The notes under the pieces are model-generated. The model had not been told where the DNA came from. It did no database searches and was given only the letters and a program-made list of their open reading frames with translations. A stretch of 64,000 nucleotides of DNA from Pseudomonas cremoris. GTDB taxonomy: Bacteria; Pseudomonadota; Gammaproteobacteria; Pseudomonadales; Pseudomonadaceae. The stretch covers positions 310,001 through 374,000 of the forward strand of contig NZ_JAAXCY010000007.1 in assembly GCF_014230465.1 (NCBI RefSeq), in the 5' to 3' direction. The translations under genes and the position numbers were made by a program. Shown piece after piece: positions 55,103 to 63,600 of this stretch; within the stretch, counting starts at the first letter, position 1; every line of letters starts with the position of its first letter.

Positions 55103-57097
55103 TTAGCGAGTTTGATGCGCGTTGACGAACTGTCGGCAACGCTCACTGCGTGGGTCGATAAACACCGCATCCGGCGAGCCGGTTTCTTCGATCATGCCTT
55201 GGTGCAAGAACGCCACTTTCGACGACACATCCCGGGCGAACGCCATTTCATGGGTGACCAGGATCATGGTGCGGCCCTCTTCGGCCAGGGAGCGGATCAC
55301 CCGCAGTACCTCGCCCACCAGTTCAGGGTCGAGGGCCGAGGTGGGTTCGTCGAACAGCATGACTTTGGGACGCATGGCCAGCGCGCGAGCAATCGCCACC
55401 CGCTGTTGCTGGCCACCGGAAAGGAACGCTGGGAACTCATTGCGCTTGGCGGCCAGGCCAACGCGGTCGAGCAAGGCTTCGGCGCGTTCGGTGGCCTCGG
55501 CGCGGCTTTCGCGCAGCACCTGGGTCGGAGCTTCGATCAGGTTTTCCAGGACTGTGCGGTGCGGCCACAGGTTGAAGTTCTGAAACACCATACCCAGCGT
55601 TGAGCGAATGCGCACCAGCTGTTTGGCATCGGCCACCAGCGGCGCGCCGGGACGGCCATAGTTGAGTTTGATGCTCTCACCGTCCACGTGGATGCTGCCC
55701 TGGTCCGGCACTTCGAGCATGTTGATGCAGCGCAGCAATGTGCTCTTGCCCGAGCCGCTGGCGCCGATCAGCGAGATAACCTCACCTTCGTGAGCCGTGA
55801 GGGATATGCCCTTGAGCACTTCGATATTGCCGAAGCGCTTATGCAGGTCGATGACCTCGATCATCTTCTTGGCTTGCGCTGGCTGCACCACTTCGATTCT
55901 GGGCGCAGCCGCGATACGCGGCTCGCCCGCCAGCTTGGCGACAAACTGTGCGATGCGCTGGCAGGCTTCGGCCAGGCGCTCTTCGCCGAGGGTAAAGGAC
56001 AAGCGCACAAAACCTTGCGCCGGCTCGCCAAATGCAGCGGCGTCGAGCACTGACACGCCGGCTTCACGGAACAACCGCCAGGCAAAATCCAGGGAACTCA
56101 AGCCAGTGCCGCGCACATCCACCAACACAAACATGCCCGCTTGCGGCGCCTGCACCGTGATCCCCGGGCACGCGGCCAGGCCAGCCACCACCAGGTCACG
56201 CCGGCGCCGATAGATCTCGCGCATGCCAGCGGTCACTTCATCATGGGCCAGCACCGCGGCGGTGGCCGCTTCCATCACAAAGCCCGGCAGCCCATACAGC
56301 ATGCTCAGCACCAGGGTTTCGGCGTGGGCGACCATCTGCGGGTTGGCGATGATCCAACCGATACGCCAGCCGGTCATGGCATGGGACTTGGACAAACTGC
56401 CAATCACCACGCAGCGCTCAGCCATGCCCGGCAACGCGGCGAGGCTGTGGTACTCGCCATCGAACACCAGGCTTTCGTACACCTCATCCACCACCACCCA
56501 GAGGTCGTGGGCGATGGCCAAATCGGCGATAGCCTGCAACTCGTCGCGGCTCAGTACCACGCCGGTGGGGTTGTTGGGGTTGGAGAAGAAAATGGCCCGA
56601 GTACGTGGCGTAATCGCGGCGGCGAGCGCCTGCGGATCGAGCCTGAAGCCCGATTCCGGCGAACATCGCACGCGCACCAACGTCGCGCCGCTGGCTTTGA
56701 GCGTGGCCTCGTAGGTGACGTACATCGGGTCAAGCACCAGCACTTCATCGCCCGCTTGCAGCAGACACAGGGACGTCACGAACAACGCGTTCTGCGCACC
56801 GGCCACGCTGATGACGTTTTCGGCAGTCAACGGGCGCGCCAATGTCTGGCTGTAACGTGCGGCAATCGCCTCGCGCAGTGCCGGGCGGCCGGGAATTTCA
56901 GTGTAGTGGGTGTCGCCTTCGCGTAGTGCGCCGATGGCGGCATCGGTGATAAAAGAGGGGGTGGCGAAATCCGGATCGCCGACGCTGAGGATGATGATGT
57001 CTTCGCCCTGGCTGGCGGCGTGGAACGCGGCGTGGTGGATGTCCCAGGCGGCTACGCCCTGCCCTGCAATTCGTTCGACGAAGGGGGAAAACCGCAT
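55103..57097 (-). CDS. Fused class I aminotransferase and amino-acid ABC ATPase
   Basis: A single 664-residue frame with two complete domains. Residues 1 to about 390 are a class I PLP aminotransferase (SNPNNPTG at 172-179, Asp204 in VVVDEVYE, PLP Lys237 in SLSKSHAMTGWRIGW). Residues 412-664 are a HisP/GlnQ-type ATPase (Walker A GASGSGKST at 445-453, signature LSGGQQQRVAIARALA, Walker B VMLFDEPTSALDPE, THEMAF). A 20-residue Pro/Ala linker joins them with no stop codon. Met412 (55864) is where a stand-alone ATPase would begin, but no strong ribosome-binding site precedes it. It is the first gene of the operon with the binding protein and permeases. It could tie uptake to transamination of the imported amino acid. 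Confidence 0.85.
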   Translation of the reverse strand: MRFSPFVERIAGQGVAAWDIHHAAFHAASQGEDIIILSVGDPDFATPSFITDAAIGALREGDTHYTEIPGRPALREAIAARYSQTLARPLTAENVISVAGAQNALFVTSLCLLQAGDEVLVLDPMYVTYEATLKASGATLVRVRCSPESGFRLDPQALAAAITPRTRAIFFSNPNNPTGVVLSRDELQAIADLAIAHDLWVVVDEVYESLVFDGEYHSLAALPGMAERCVVIGSLSKSHAMTGWRIGWIIANPQMVAHAETLVLSMLYGLPGFVMEAATAAVLAHDEVTAGMREIYRRRRDLVVAGLAACPGITVQAPQAGMFVLVDVRGTGLSSLDFAWRLFREAGVSVLDAAAFGEPAQGFVRLSFTLGEERLAEACQRIAQFVAKLAGEPRIAAAPRIEVVQPAQAKKMIEVIDLHKRFGNIEVLKGISLTAHEGEVISLIGASGSGKSTLLRCINMLEVPDQGSIHVDGESIKLNYGRPGAPLVADAKQLVRIRSTLGMVFQNFNLWPHRTVLENLIEAPTQVLRESRAEATERAEALLDRVGLAAKRNEFPAFLSGGQQQRVAIARALAMRPKVMLFDEPTSALDPELVGEVLRVIRSLAEEGRTMILVTHEMAFARDVSSKVAFLHQGMIEETGSPDAVFIDPRSERCRQFVNAHQTR

Positions 57098-57131
57098 GCC
57101 AGAGCCTCTCGTTCAAGAAGAAAAAGCGCGA

Positions 57132-57153
57132 ACCCGTTTGTTGGCAAACGGGT
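57132..57153 (-). promoter_or_regulatory. Leader stem-loop of the transporter operon
   Basis: ACCCGTTTG (57132-57140) and CAAACGGGT (57145-57153) form a perfect 9-bp stem with a TTGG loop, between the operator at 57177 and the start at 57097. On the minus strand it is followed after 6 bases by five T. It could be a leader attenuator or RNA-stabilising hairpin; the gap before the T run makes a simple terminator less likely. Confidence 0.4.
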
Positions 57154-57176
57154 GGATGCGGTCAACATAGTTCAAA

Positions 57177-57192
57177 CTGAACAGTCGTTCAA
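57177..57192. promoter_or_regulatory. TetR-family operator, copy 2
   Basis: CTGAAC-AGTC-GTTCAA differs from the copy at 51268 at two positions and keeps the TGAAC and GTTCA arms. It lies 80 to 95 bases upstream of the fused aminotransferase-ATPase start on the minus strand. It implies that the TetR protein at 51323 controls the transporter operon. Binding is inferred from the shared motif. Confidence 0.6.
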
Positions 57193-57235
57193 TGGGTAAG
57201 TTTGGACCCGTGTCGTTTATCGTCCAAAGAGGTCG

Positions 57236-58000
57236 TTAAGCGCCTTGTTGCGGTTTCATCAAGCCACACTTGACGTCCTGAAGTTCCTCGGTCGAGCCCA
57301 GATTCCATTCCCTCAACGCCAGGTGGGTGGCGAGCAGCACAAAGCCGCCGTCGCCCAGCGGGGCCATCAGCAAACTGTAGCCGCGCATGGAATCGCCTTG
57401 TGCATCCACGTAGTCACGCAGCAGCGCCAGCGGGTCCTGCGTGTCTGCGTCTTGCGTCGACAGTCTGCGCGCCGTGTAGGTATGCCCGTGCAGTTGGGCA
57501 GGCAACACTTGCCAGTGCTCGTCGAGGTGTGCGCCTGACTGATTGATCGCGGCAAACACCTCCGGGCGCAGGCAGGCGATGTGCACGTGCAACTGGTTCT
57601 GGGAACGGCCATATCGGGAGTTGATCGCCACTGAAACAAAGCGGTCAGGTACGGGGGTGGAAAGGCCAGCGGACAACACGCTGCGGTACTTCCAGGCCAA
57701 TGCCACGTAATGCGGCAGCCATGGCTTTCCCAGGGCCGGGTCTTCGATGCCGGTGACTTTGTCGGTGGGAATCAACAGGTCCTGCAGCGGGCCGTTGCGG
57801 TCCTTGAGTAGCGTAAAGCCACGGTCCAGGTCCACGGCCAGGCAAGGGGCTGGATTGTGCTGCTGTTGCTGGTCGGGGACGCACTGCTGGCTGACGATCT
57901 GCCACAGGACGTCGGGGTTGCCTCGCCACTGCAAGGCTGCAAGCATCAACCCGCCACAGAGCAAACCACCCGCGAGGGTGAAAACAGTACCGCGCCTCAT
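57236..58000 (-). CDS. cdh: CDP-diacylglycerol pyrophosphatase
   Basis: A 254-residue enzyme that hydrolyses CDP-diacylglycerol to CMP and phosphatidate. It has an N-terminal membrane anchor (TLAGGLLCGGLMLAALQ) and the family sequence SQQCVPDQQQQHNPAPCLAVDL, LLKDRNGPLQDLLIP, NSRYGRSQNQLHVHIACLRP with the HIT-like His138 and His140, and GSTEELQDVKCG at the end. GAGG lies 8 bases before the ATG at 58000. The aldo/keto reductase gene lies 58 bases upstream on the same strand and may share a transcript. Confidence 0.88.
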   Translation of the reverse strand: MRRGTVFTLAGGLLCGGLMLAALQWRGNPDVLWQIVSQQCVPDQQQQHNPAPCLAVDLDRGFTLLKDRNGPLQDLLIPTDKVTGIEDPALGKPWLPHYVALAWKYRSVLSAGLSTPVPDRFVSVAINSRYGRSQNQLHVHIACLRPEVFAAINQSGAHLDEHWQVLPAQLHGHTYTARRLSTQDADTQDPLALLRDYVDAQGDSMRGYSLLMAPLGDGGFVLLATHLALREWNLGSTEELQDVKCGLMKPQQGA

Positions 58001-58058
58001 GCATGAACCTCGATGTACAGGGATGATGGTGTGAGCTGCCGACATCCCTGTCGCAGGG

Positions 58059-59042
58059 TTAACGCTCGGGTGGCGCCAGGAACTCGGGGCCAACTGGGTC
58101 TTTAATCGTAGCGGCCAGAATACGGTCGATATGTGTCAGGTGATCGGGCGATAACCGCCAGCCAAACACCTCTTCAAAGCCGCGTAACTGCTCGGGCCGG
58201 CGCGCGCCCCACAGGGCGATCGTCGGGCCTTGGTCGAGCACCCAGCGCAAAGCCAGGGCAAGCACCGATTTACCGTGGTACTCACGGGCATACACGTCCA
58301 GCGCAGCAACGGCCGCCAGGTACTGCTCGAAACACGGCGGCTTGAATTTCGGGTCCAGCGTGCGCACATCGTCACCGGCAAACCGCGTGGCGGCATGCAT
58401 GCTGCCGCTGAGCAGCCCTCGGCACAAGGGGCCATAGGCCAGTACCACCAGGGAATGCAGCTTGGCGTACGGCAGAATGTCGCTGTCGATGGCCCGTTCG
58501 AACAGGTTGTACGGCGGCTGCACGGTGGCCAGCGCCGTGTACTGGCTGAAACGATCCATTTGCGCGGTGGAATAGTTGCTCACCCCGACCGCGAGGATCT
58601 TGCCTTCGGCACGCAGGCGCTCCAGCTCTTCGGCGGTTTCTTGCTGGGCCACCAAGGGGTCGGGCCAATGCACCTGGTACAGGTCGATGTAGTCGGTTTC
58701 CAGGCGTTTGAGCGAGCCCTCGACCTCTTTGCGAATGCGCTGGGCCGTGGCGTTGCGTTGCACAGTCCCCGTGTCCCACTGCAACCCGGCCTTGGTGGAA
58801 ATCACGGCCGAGTGACGCACGCCACGCAAGGCTTTGCCGATCAGTTCTTCGGACAGGCCAAAGCCATACACCGGCGCGGTGTCGATCAGATTGATGCCGA
58901 TGGCCAGCGCATGGCGGATGGTCCGGCTGGACAGCTCGTCATCCGCGCCGCCCCACAAATGTCCGCCCATGGACCAGGTACCCAGTGCGATTCGCGAAAC
59001 CGCCTTTTCGATACCCGCAATCCGGATGGTCTCGACGTACAT
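58059..59042 (-). CDS. Aldo/keto reductase
   Basis: A 327-residue NADPH-dependent TIM-barrel oxidoreductase. The catalytic tetrad is Asp54 (DTAPVYG), Tyr59, Lys84 (ISTKAGL) and His125 (QVHWPD). The C-terminus (LDQGPTIALWGARRPEQL) supplies the cofactor loop. It reduces aldehydes or ketones; the substrate is unknown. It is divergent from the LysR gene at 59156. Confidence 0.88.
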   Translation of the reverse strand: MYVETIRIAGIEKAVSRIALGTWSMGGHLWGGADDELSSRTIRHALAIGINLIDTAPVYGFGLSEELIGKALRGVRHSAVISTKAGLQWDTGTVQRNATAQRIRKEVEGSLKRLETDYIDLYQVHWPDPLVAQQETAEELERLRAEGKILAVGVSNYSTAQMDRFSQYTALATVQPPYNLFERAIDSDILPYAKLHSLVVLAYGPLCRGLLSGSMHAATRFAGDDVRTLDPKFKPPCFEQYLAAVAALDVYAREYHGKSVLALALRWVLDQGPTIALWGARRPEQLRGFEEVFGWRLSPDHLTHIDRILAATIKDPVGPEFLAPPER

Positions 59043-59101
59043 GAAAAAACACCCCTGCCCACGATAAAGCTTAGAAAAGCAATTACTCTAGATCATCCAC
59101 G

Positions 59102-59118
59102 GTTGAATAGGGCTCAAC
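59102..59118. promoter_or_regulatory. LysR-type dyad between the aldo/keto reductase and LysR genes
   Basis: GTTGA (59102-59106) and TCAAC (59114-59118) form a dyad with the T-N11-A geometry in the 113-base divergent region. It is a candidate recognition site for the LysR protein at 59156. Similar dyads occur by chance, so confidence is limited. Confidence 0.35.
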
Positions 59119-59155
59119 GCCGCATGCAACCGAATGCCTACAAAAGAGACTTGAT

Positions 59156-60082
59156 ATGCCTGTTTTCAACCGTTCCGAGCTGGCTGATCTCAATGTGTTC
59201 ATGGCTATCATCCGGCGGCGCAGCTTCCGCCATGCCGCCCATGAGCTGGGAGTGACCACCTCGGCGTTAAGCCACACCATGCGCAACCTGGAAACGCGCC
59301 TGGGCGTGAAACTGCTCTACCGCAGCAGTCGCGCCGTGGAACCGACCGATGCCGGCACCTTGCTGGCAGAAAAACTCAGCCAAGGCTTCGCCACCATCAA
59401 GGATGGGCTCGACACCTTGGAGCTGTACCGCGAGGCGCCCATCGGGCGGTTGCGGCTTAACGTGCCGCGCGATGCGGCGGTATTGTTGCTGGCACCGATC
59501 CTGGGCGATTTCTGCGCCGCCTACCCGCAACTGCGCCTGGACCTGATCGTGCAGGACCAGATGGTCGACATCATCGCCGAAGGCTACGACGCCGGTATCC
59601 GCTACGGGGCCACGGTGCCGCAGGACATGGTTGCCGTGCCGCTTACCGGCGCGCTGCGCTGGATTACCGTCGCCTCCCCCGCCTACCTTGCGCGCCGAGG
59701 CATCCCCCAAGCCCCCAAAGACCTGCAGCAACACTCCTGCATCCGCATGTACCTGGGCGACAAGACCGCCTACAAGTGGGAGTTGGGCAACGGCCCGCGC
59801 CAACAACGCCTCGACGTGCCCGGCCACTTCAGTGCGGCGGATACCGAAACCATCGTCAATGCGGCGTTGCAGGGTGTGGGAGTTGCGTATTGCCTGTCCA
59901 ACCGCGTGGAACAGGAGCTCAAGGACGGCCGACTGGTGGCGGTGCTGCCTGACTGGGCGTGCATCGGCGAGCCGCTGTGCATGTATTACCCCAGCCGCCG
60001 GCAATCGCAACCGGGGTTGCGCCAATTGATGGACATGATCCGCATGAAAACCATCGGCACGCAGTTGATGGAGCCACATTGA
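59156..60082 (+). CDS. LysR-family transcriptional regulator
   Basis: A 308-residue regulator of the AaeR/PecT-like branch. The winged helix contains ELADLNVFMAIIRRRSFRHAAHELGVTTSALSHTMRNLE, and the effector domain has GRLRLNVPRDAAVLLLAPIL and EGYDAGIRYGATVPQDMVAVPL. It is divergent from the aldo/keto reductase gene and is probably its regulator. Confidence 0.88.
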   Translation: MPVFNRSELADLNVFMAIIRRRSFRHAAHELGVTTSALSHTMRNLETRLGVKLLYRSSRAVEPTDAGTLLAEKLSQGFATIKDGLDTLELYREAPIGRLRLNVPRDAAVLLLAPILGDFCAAYPQLRLDLIVQDQMVDIIAEGYDAGIRYGATVPQDMVAVPLTGALRWITVASPAYLARRGIPQAPKDLQQHSCIRMYLGDKTAYKWELGNGPRQQRLDVPGHFSAADTETIVNAALQGVGVAYCLSNRVEQELKDGRLVAVLPDWACIGEPLCMYYPSRRQSQPGLRQLMDMIRMKTIGTQLMEPH

Positions 60083-60241
60083 ACCTGCATCGAGCCGGCG
60101 CCCTTAAGCCTGGATAGAGAGCAGCCAGGATCCCCACGATGACTCCTGCTGCTGGGCGTGGGCATCGGCCCTTGGGTGTGGACCTGTTGAGTTGGACATT
60201 AAGGGTTCCGCACGCTGCACGCTGGATGGAACACACCTCTT

Positions 60242-60454
60242 CTAACCGCCCTGGGTGTCGATGTCGGCATCCGTTTCAGTCTTGATCTCAGGCTCCGGCT
60301 TGAAGTCGGGGCTGTAGTCGTTTTCCCGAGCCTTGGGGTCGCTGGCCGGTTTTGGGTCTTTGGGTGCATCGGCGGCAGTACTTGGCGCCGGCTCACCGGC
60401 ATCGATGGCGGGGTCATTGCGGTCGTTGGTATGGGGGTCGCCTTTTGTGCTCAT
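60242..60454 (-). CDS. Small acidic disordered protein
   Basis: A 70-residue hydrophilic protein rich in Asp, Pro, Ala, Glu and Lys (DPKARENDYSPDFKPEPEIKTE) and without hydrophobic core, cysteine or membrane segment. A GAGGTGA lies 5 bases before the ATG at 60454, which supports real translation. It looks intrinsically disordered. Small proteins of this kind are common in Pseudomonas genomes. The function is unknown. Confidence 0.6.
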   Translation of the reverse strand: MSTKGDPHTNDRNDPAIDAGEPAPSTAADAPKDPKPASDPKARENDYSPDFKPEPEIKTETDADIDTQGG

Positions 60455-60687
60455 GTGTCACCTCTTCGCTGTTCCTGAAAAACTCTTCCTGCGTCTAAGT
60501 AAGGTCTCGTGCAGAACGGTGAAGTTCCAATTATTCAGAAACCCTGATGGCCTGTACCGGCAATATCCAGCAACCGTGTGCGACCCCCAATATGGAATCA
60601 AGTGCGGCATTTCAGACACGCATCAGTAATAGGGAGAGATCAAACCTTCCGATTTGCCTATGAGCGTCACTGACGAGTGCCTGAACG
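60455..60687. other. Intergenic region of 233 bases before the second toxin-like gene
   Basis: It separates the small acidic-protein gene (minus) from the toxin-like gene (plus). It probably holds both promoters. I recognised no strong sigma-70 boxes, repeat or RNA gene. An ATG at 60660 opens a short frame that is out of phase with the toxin-like gene. Confidence 0.35.
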
Positions 60688-63600
60688 ATGACGACCGCCA
60701 ACCTTTCTCACACAGTTCAACAACTGCCCAACCCTCTTCCCAACTTAGCGCCCAAGCAGGCGAGACAACCGACCACGCCGCCAACCCATGCCCTGTCGTC
60801 ATCTGACGCCCCCGATAGCCAATTGGCGGCGGCCTATCGAACGGCCCTGCTCAAAACAACGGGCAACGCGGTCCATGACGCGCAGGTCGACGTTGTTGGG
60901 CTGCCTCCCAGAGCGCTCTTTTCCCAGTGCTGGTCGCTGTTAGGCCGCGCAATCCAAGGCTCGAAGTTCAGCCAGTGGATGACTCGAGCCGGCGTAGAGC
61001 CTGACTCGATGGTGATCACACCGGGAAAGGGGAGAGTTTCGTTCCGGCTTAAAGGTGATCCCAAGCAGGTTGTGCACACACTGGGCCGCCATAACCCGGA
61101 GTTTGCTGCCGCAAGTAGTGAAGTCATGGCAATCGCGAAAATCATCACGGCGGGCAACCCAGACGCGAGTTTGAAGCCGCCGTTAAGCCCACGGAGCAAT
61201 CGTGCGCCGCTTGAAGTGGTAAGACACTTTCAAAGAGAGCCACAAACACCGACTCGCGCCGCCATAGCCGCTCGTACAGCGGAGCTATCGCGCAACAATG
61301 CGTTTATCGAACTACCCATGCAGCGTCATGAAGCGTTGCACAGGAGCCGCAGTGAAACAGTGCTTGAACAGCACCATGCGGCCTTGGCTGATATCGATGG
61401 CCGATACCGAGTGGGTGGCAAGTTACGAGAGCTGTCTGAACATGTCGAGGCAACAGGCGCCAGTGTCGACATCGCCTCTGAGCTTACGAAGCGCAAAGTC
61501 AAAATACCCTTCGATAGCAGCTATCAACCGGACAATGCTGACACAACAAATCGTGTCAGCCTCAAGCAGTATCTGGATGACCACCAACTGGACATCCCCA
61601 CCCACCTGGAACAGCTGAACAACCTCGCCACCGCATTGATGACGGCCACCCCCCATGCGCCGGCAAACGGTAGTTATTCGGGAGCACTGGGGTGGCCTGC
61701 GCCTATCGACTCATCGGTTTTTCAGGCACTCCAGACGGCTATCAACCAAGGCAATGTTGGTGATAGCAACTTCGGCGCCTTCAAGAACGTGCTTGAGTAT
61801 TTGTTAGATAAACGGCCAGTTTCCGCGTCCGAAGCGCGCGACCCGCGCCACCTGATCGACAACCTGTTGAAGTCGCCCAAGGGCAAAGCGCTCGGCGCCG
61901 CCCTTCAAGCTCATTTCCAAGCACAGTCGATCAAGGGCTCCGCCAATGATTGGTTGCTGGCAAGCATGAGCCTGACAAAGGACGAAGCAATCCCCGCGGC
62001 TGTCGCAGGCTCGCGCACAGACATCGAGGGGTTTGCATTGATGTCCCCCGACAACGCAGGCAAGACCGCCTCAGCGGTTGTGGCGCAGTTGCACGTCGCG
62101 TTGCAATTGAAGGGCAAGGCCAGCACCGCTCAATCGGCCGCCCTTTATGCCACGTTGCTGCTGTCCAGCCGAGCCCCGGAGTTTCTGGTCAAGGACATAC
62201 CGCCGGTGGTGGTCGTGGGCTCCCACGCCTGGGTCAGCTTTGTCACTGCCGTGGAACGTATCGAAGCGAATGCGCCGGGCGCGACTGCGACGATGAGCTA
62301 TGCGCAAGTCATGCTTCACGCTGGCATCGCGCCCGTCACGGCGCAGGAACATCGAGTCGAATACCTTGCACAGAATGCGGCGCTCAAGCAGTGGGCGGTG
62401 ATCAACGGCATGGGCCTGCCAGCGACCGACGACGCGATGCACGCCGTGCGCACTGCGTTCGATGCGCAGATTAAGGAACTGCGTGACGCTTCCAGCGTTT
62501 CGCTGACGTCGCCTCCTACGGTCAGGAACCTGGCACTCGAAGCGCTGAAAAAAGCGCTGCCAGCGATGGACCCAACACAGTTCGAAAACAAGTGCATCAC
62601 GTTGCAACCGGCCTACCGGACCTTTCCTGGCCCTTATTCGGTGCTGGACCTTTACGTGGACAGGCGCGCGTTATCCGCTGAGTTTCCAGGCCCGGCCCAT
62701 GCCGTAGAACAATTCGGCCAGACACACCTGATGGCAGGCCTGCCCAGCCAGGCTATCTACGAGCATACGCAGCACGTCACCTCCAAAAAAAGTATATGGG
62801 TGTCTTCCTCGACTGCCGTCAATGTCAATGAGGTACTCAAAACGCTCAAGACACTCCCCGATATCGCCCAGCCATTCGACAGTGCGTTTTCAACCTTCGC
62901 CACAGACGTGGAGAAAGTCACCAAGACTCAAATCAAGCATCTGATTTCAACGCTACCGTTGGAGGACCGCCAGAATCTGGAATACGGCAAAATCACCGTT
63001 GCCAAGGAGATGGACCTGGCTAAGACCAACACCCAGCAGCCCAGGCGTTCGCGCACCGCTGAAGGCAGTGTGCTGGTCAAGACGCAGCGCAACGGTCAGG
63101 TCCACACCTACGAGATAAATCGTTTAAAGGGCGAAATCATCAGGCGCCGGGACTTGGGGGACTTCCCCACGGGAGAGCGAGACCTGGGCGGTCGTCACGC
63201 TTATAAAGCGTTTGAGATCATTACGCCTGACGGGGCGTATACCCCCGGCGTGAGCGATGAGCGCAATGCCGCCACGGGAATTGCCAACAGTTTCAGCAGT
63301 GAACGAACCGCCTTTATCGCTGACGCAATCGTCAAGGACCTGGACTTGCCTGCGCTGAAGAAACAAGCCAAGGGGCTGACCACTTTTGACACGGAGCGAC
63401 CTACCCACGAAGCGGGGGTGGAGTTTGCCCTGAACCTGATCCCCCTTCGGTCATCGATCGTCAAGTTCCAAAAAGGTGATTTGGCCGAAGGCCTCAACGA
63501 CCTGGGCATGGACATATTCGGCTTTCTGATCGGCGTGGGAACGGCGGCCAAAGCGGGCAAGGCCGCGATGACCGGAGCTTCCGCACTGGGCAAGGCTGCG

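Noticed and set aside
55103..55864. Separate ATPase gene starting at Met412 of the fused protein
   Set aside because: No stop codon or strong ribosome-binding site separates it from the aminotransferase, so the fused frame is the simpler reading, though internal initiation cannot be excluded.
60660..60687. Upstream ATG at 60660 as the start of the second toxin-like gene
   Set aside because: It is in a different frame that stops within about 140 bases; a TGA in the correct frame at 60682-60684 rules out any start before 60685.
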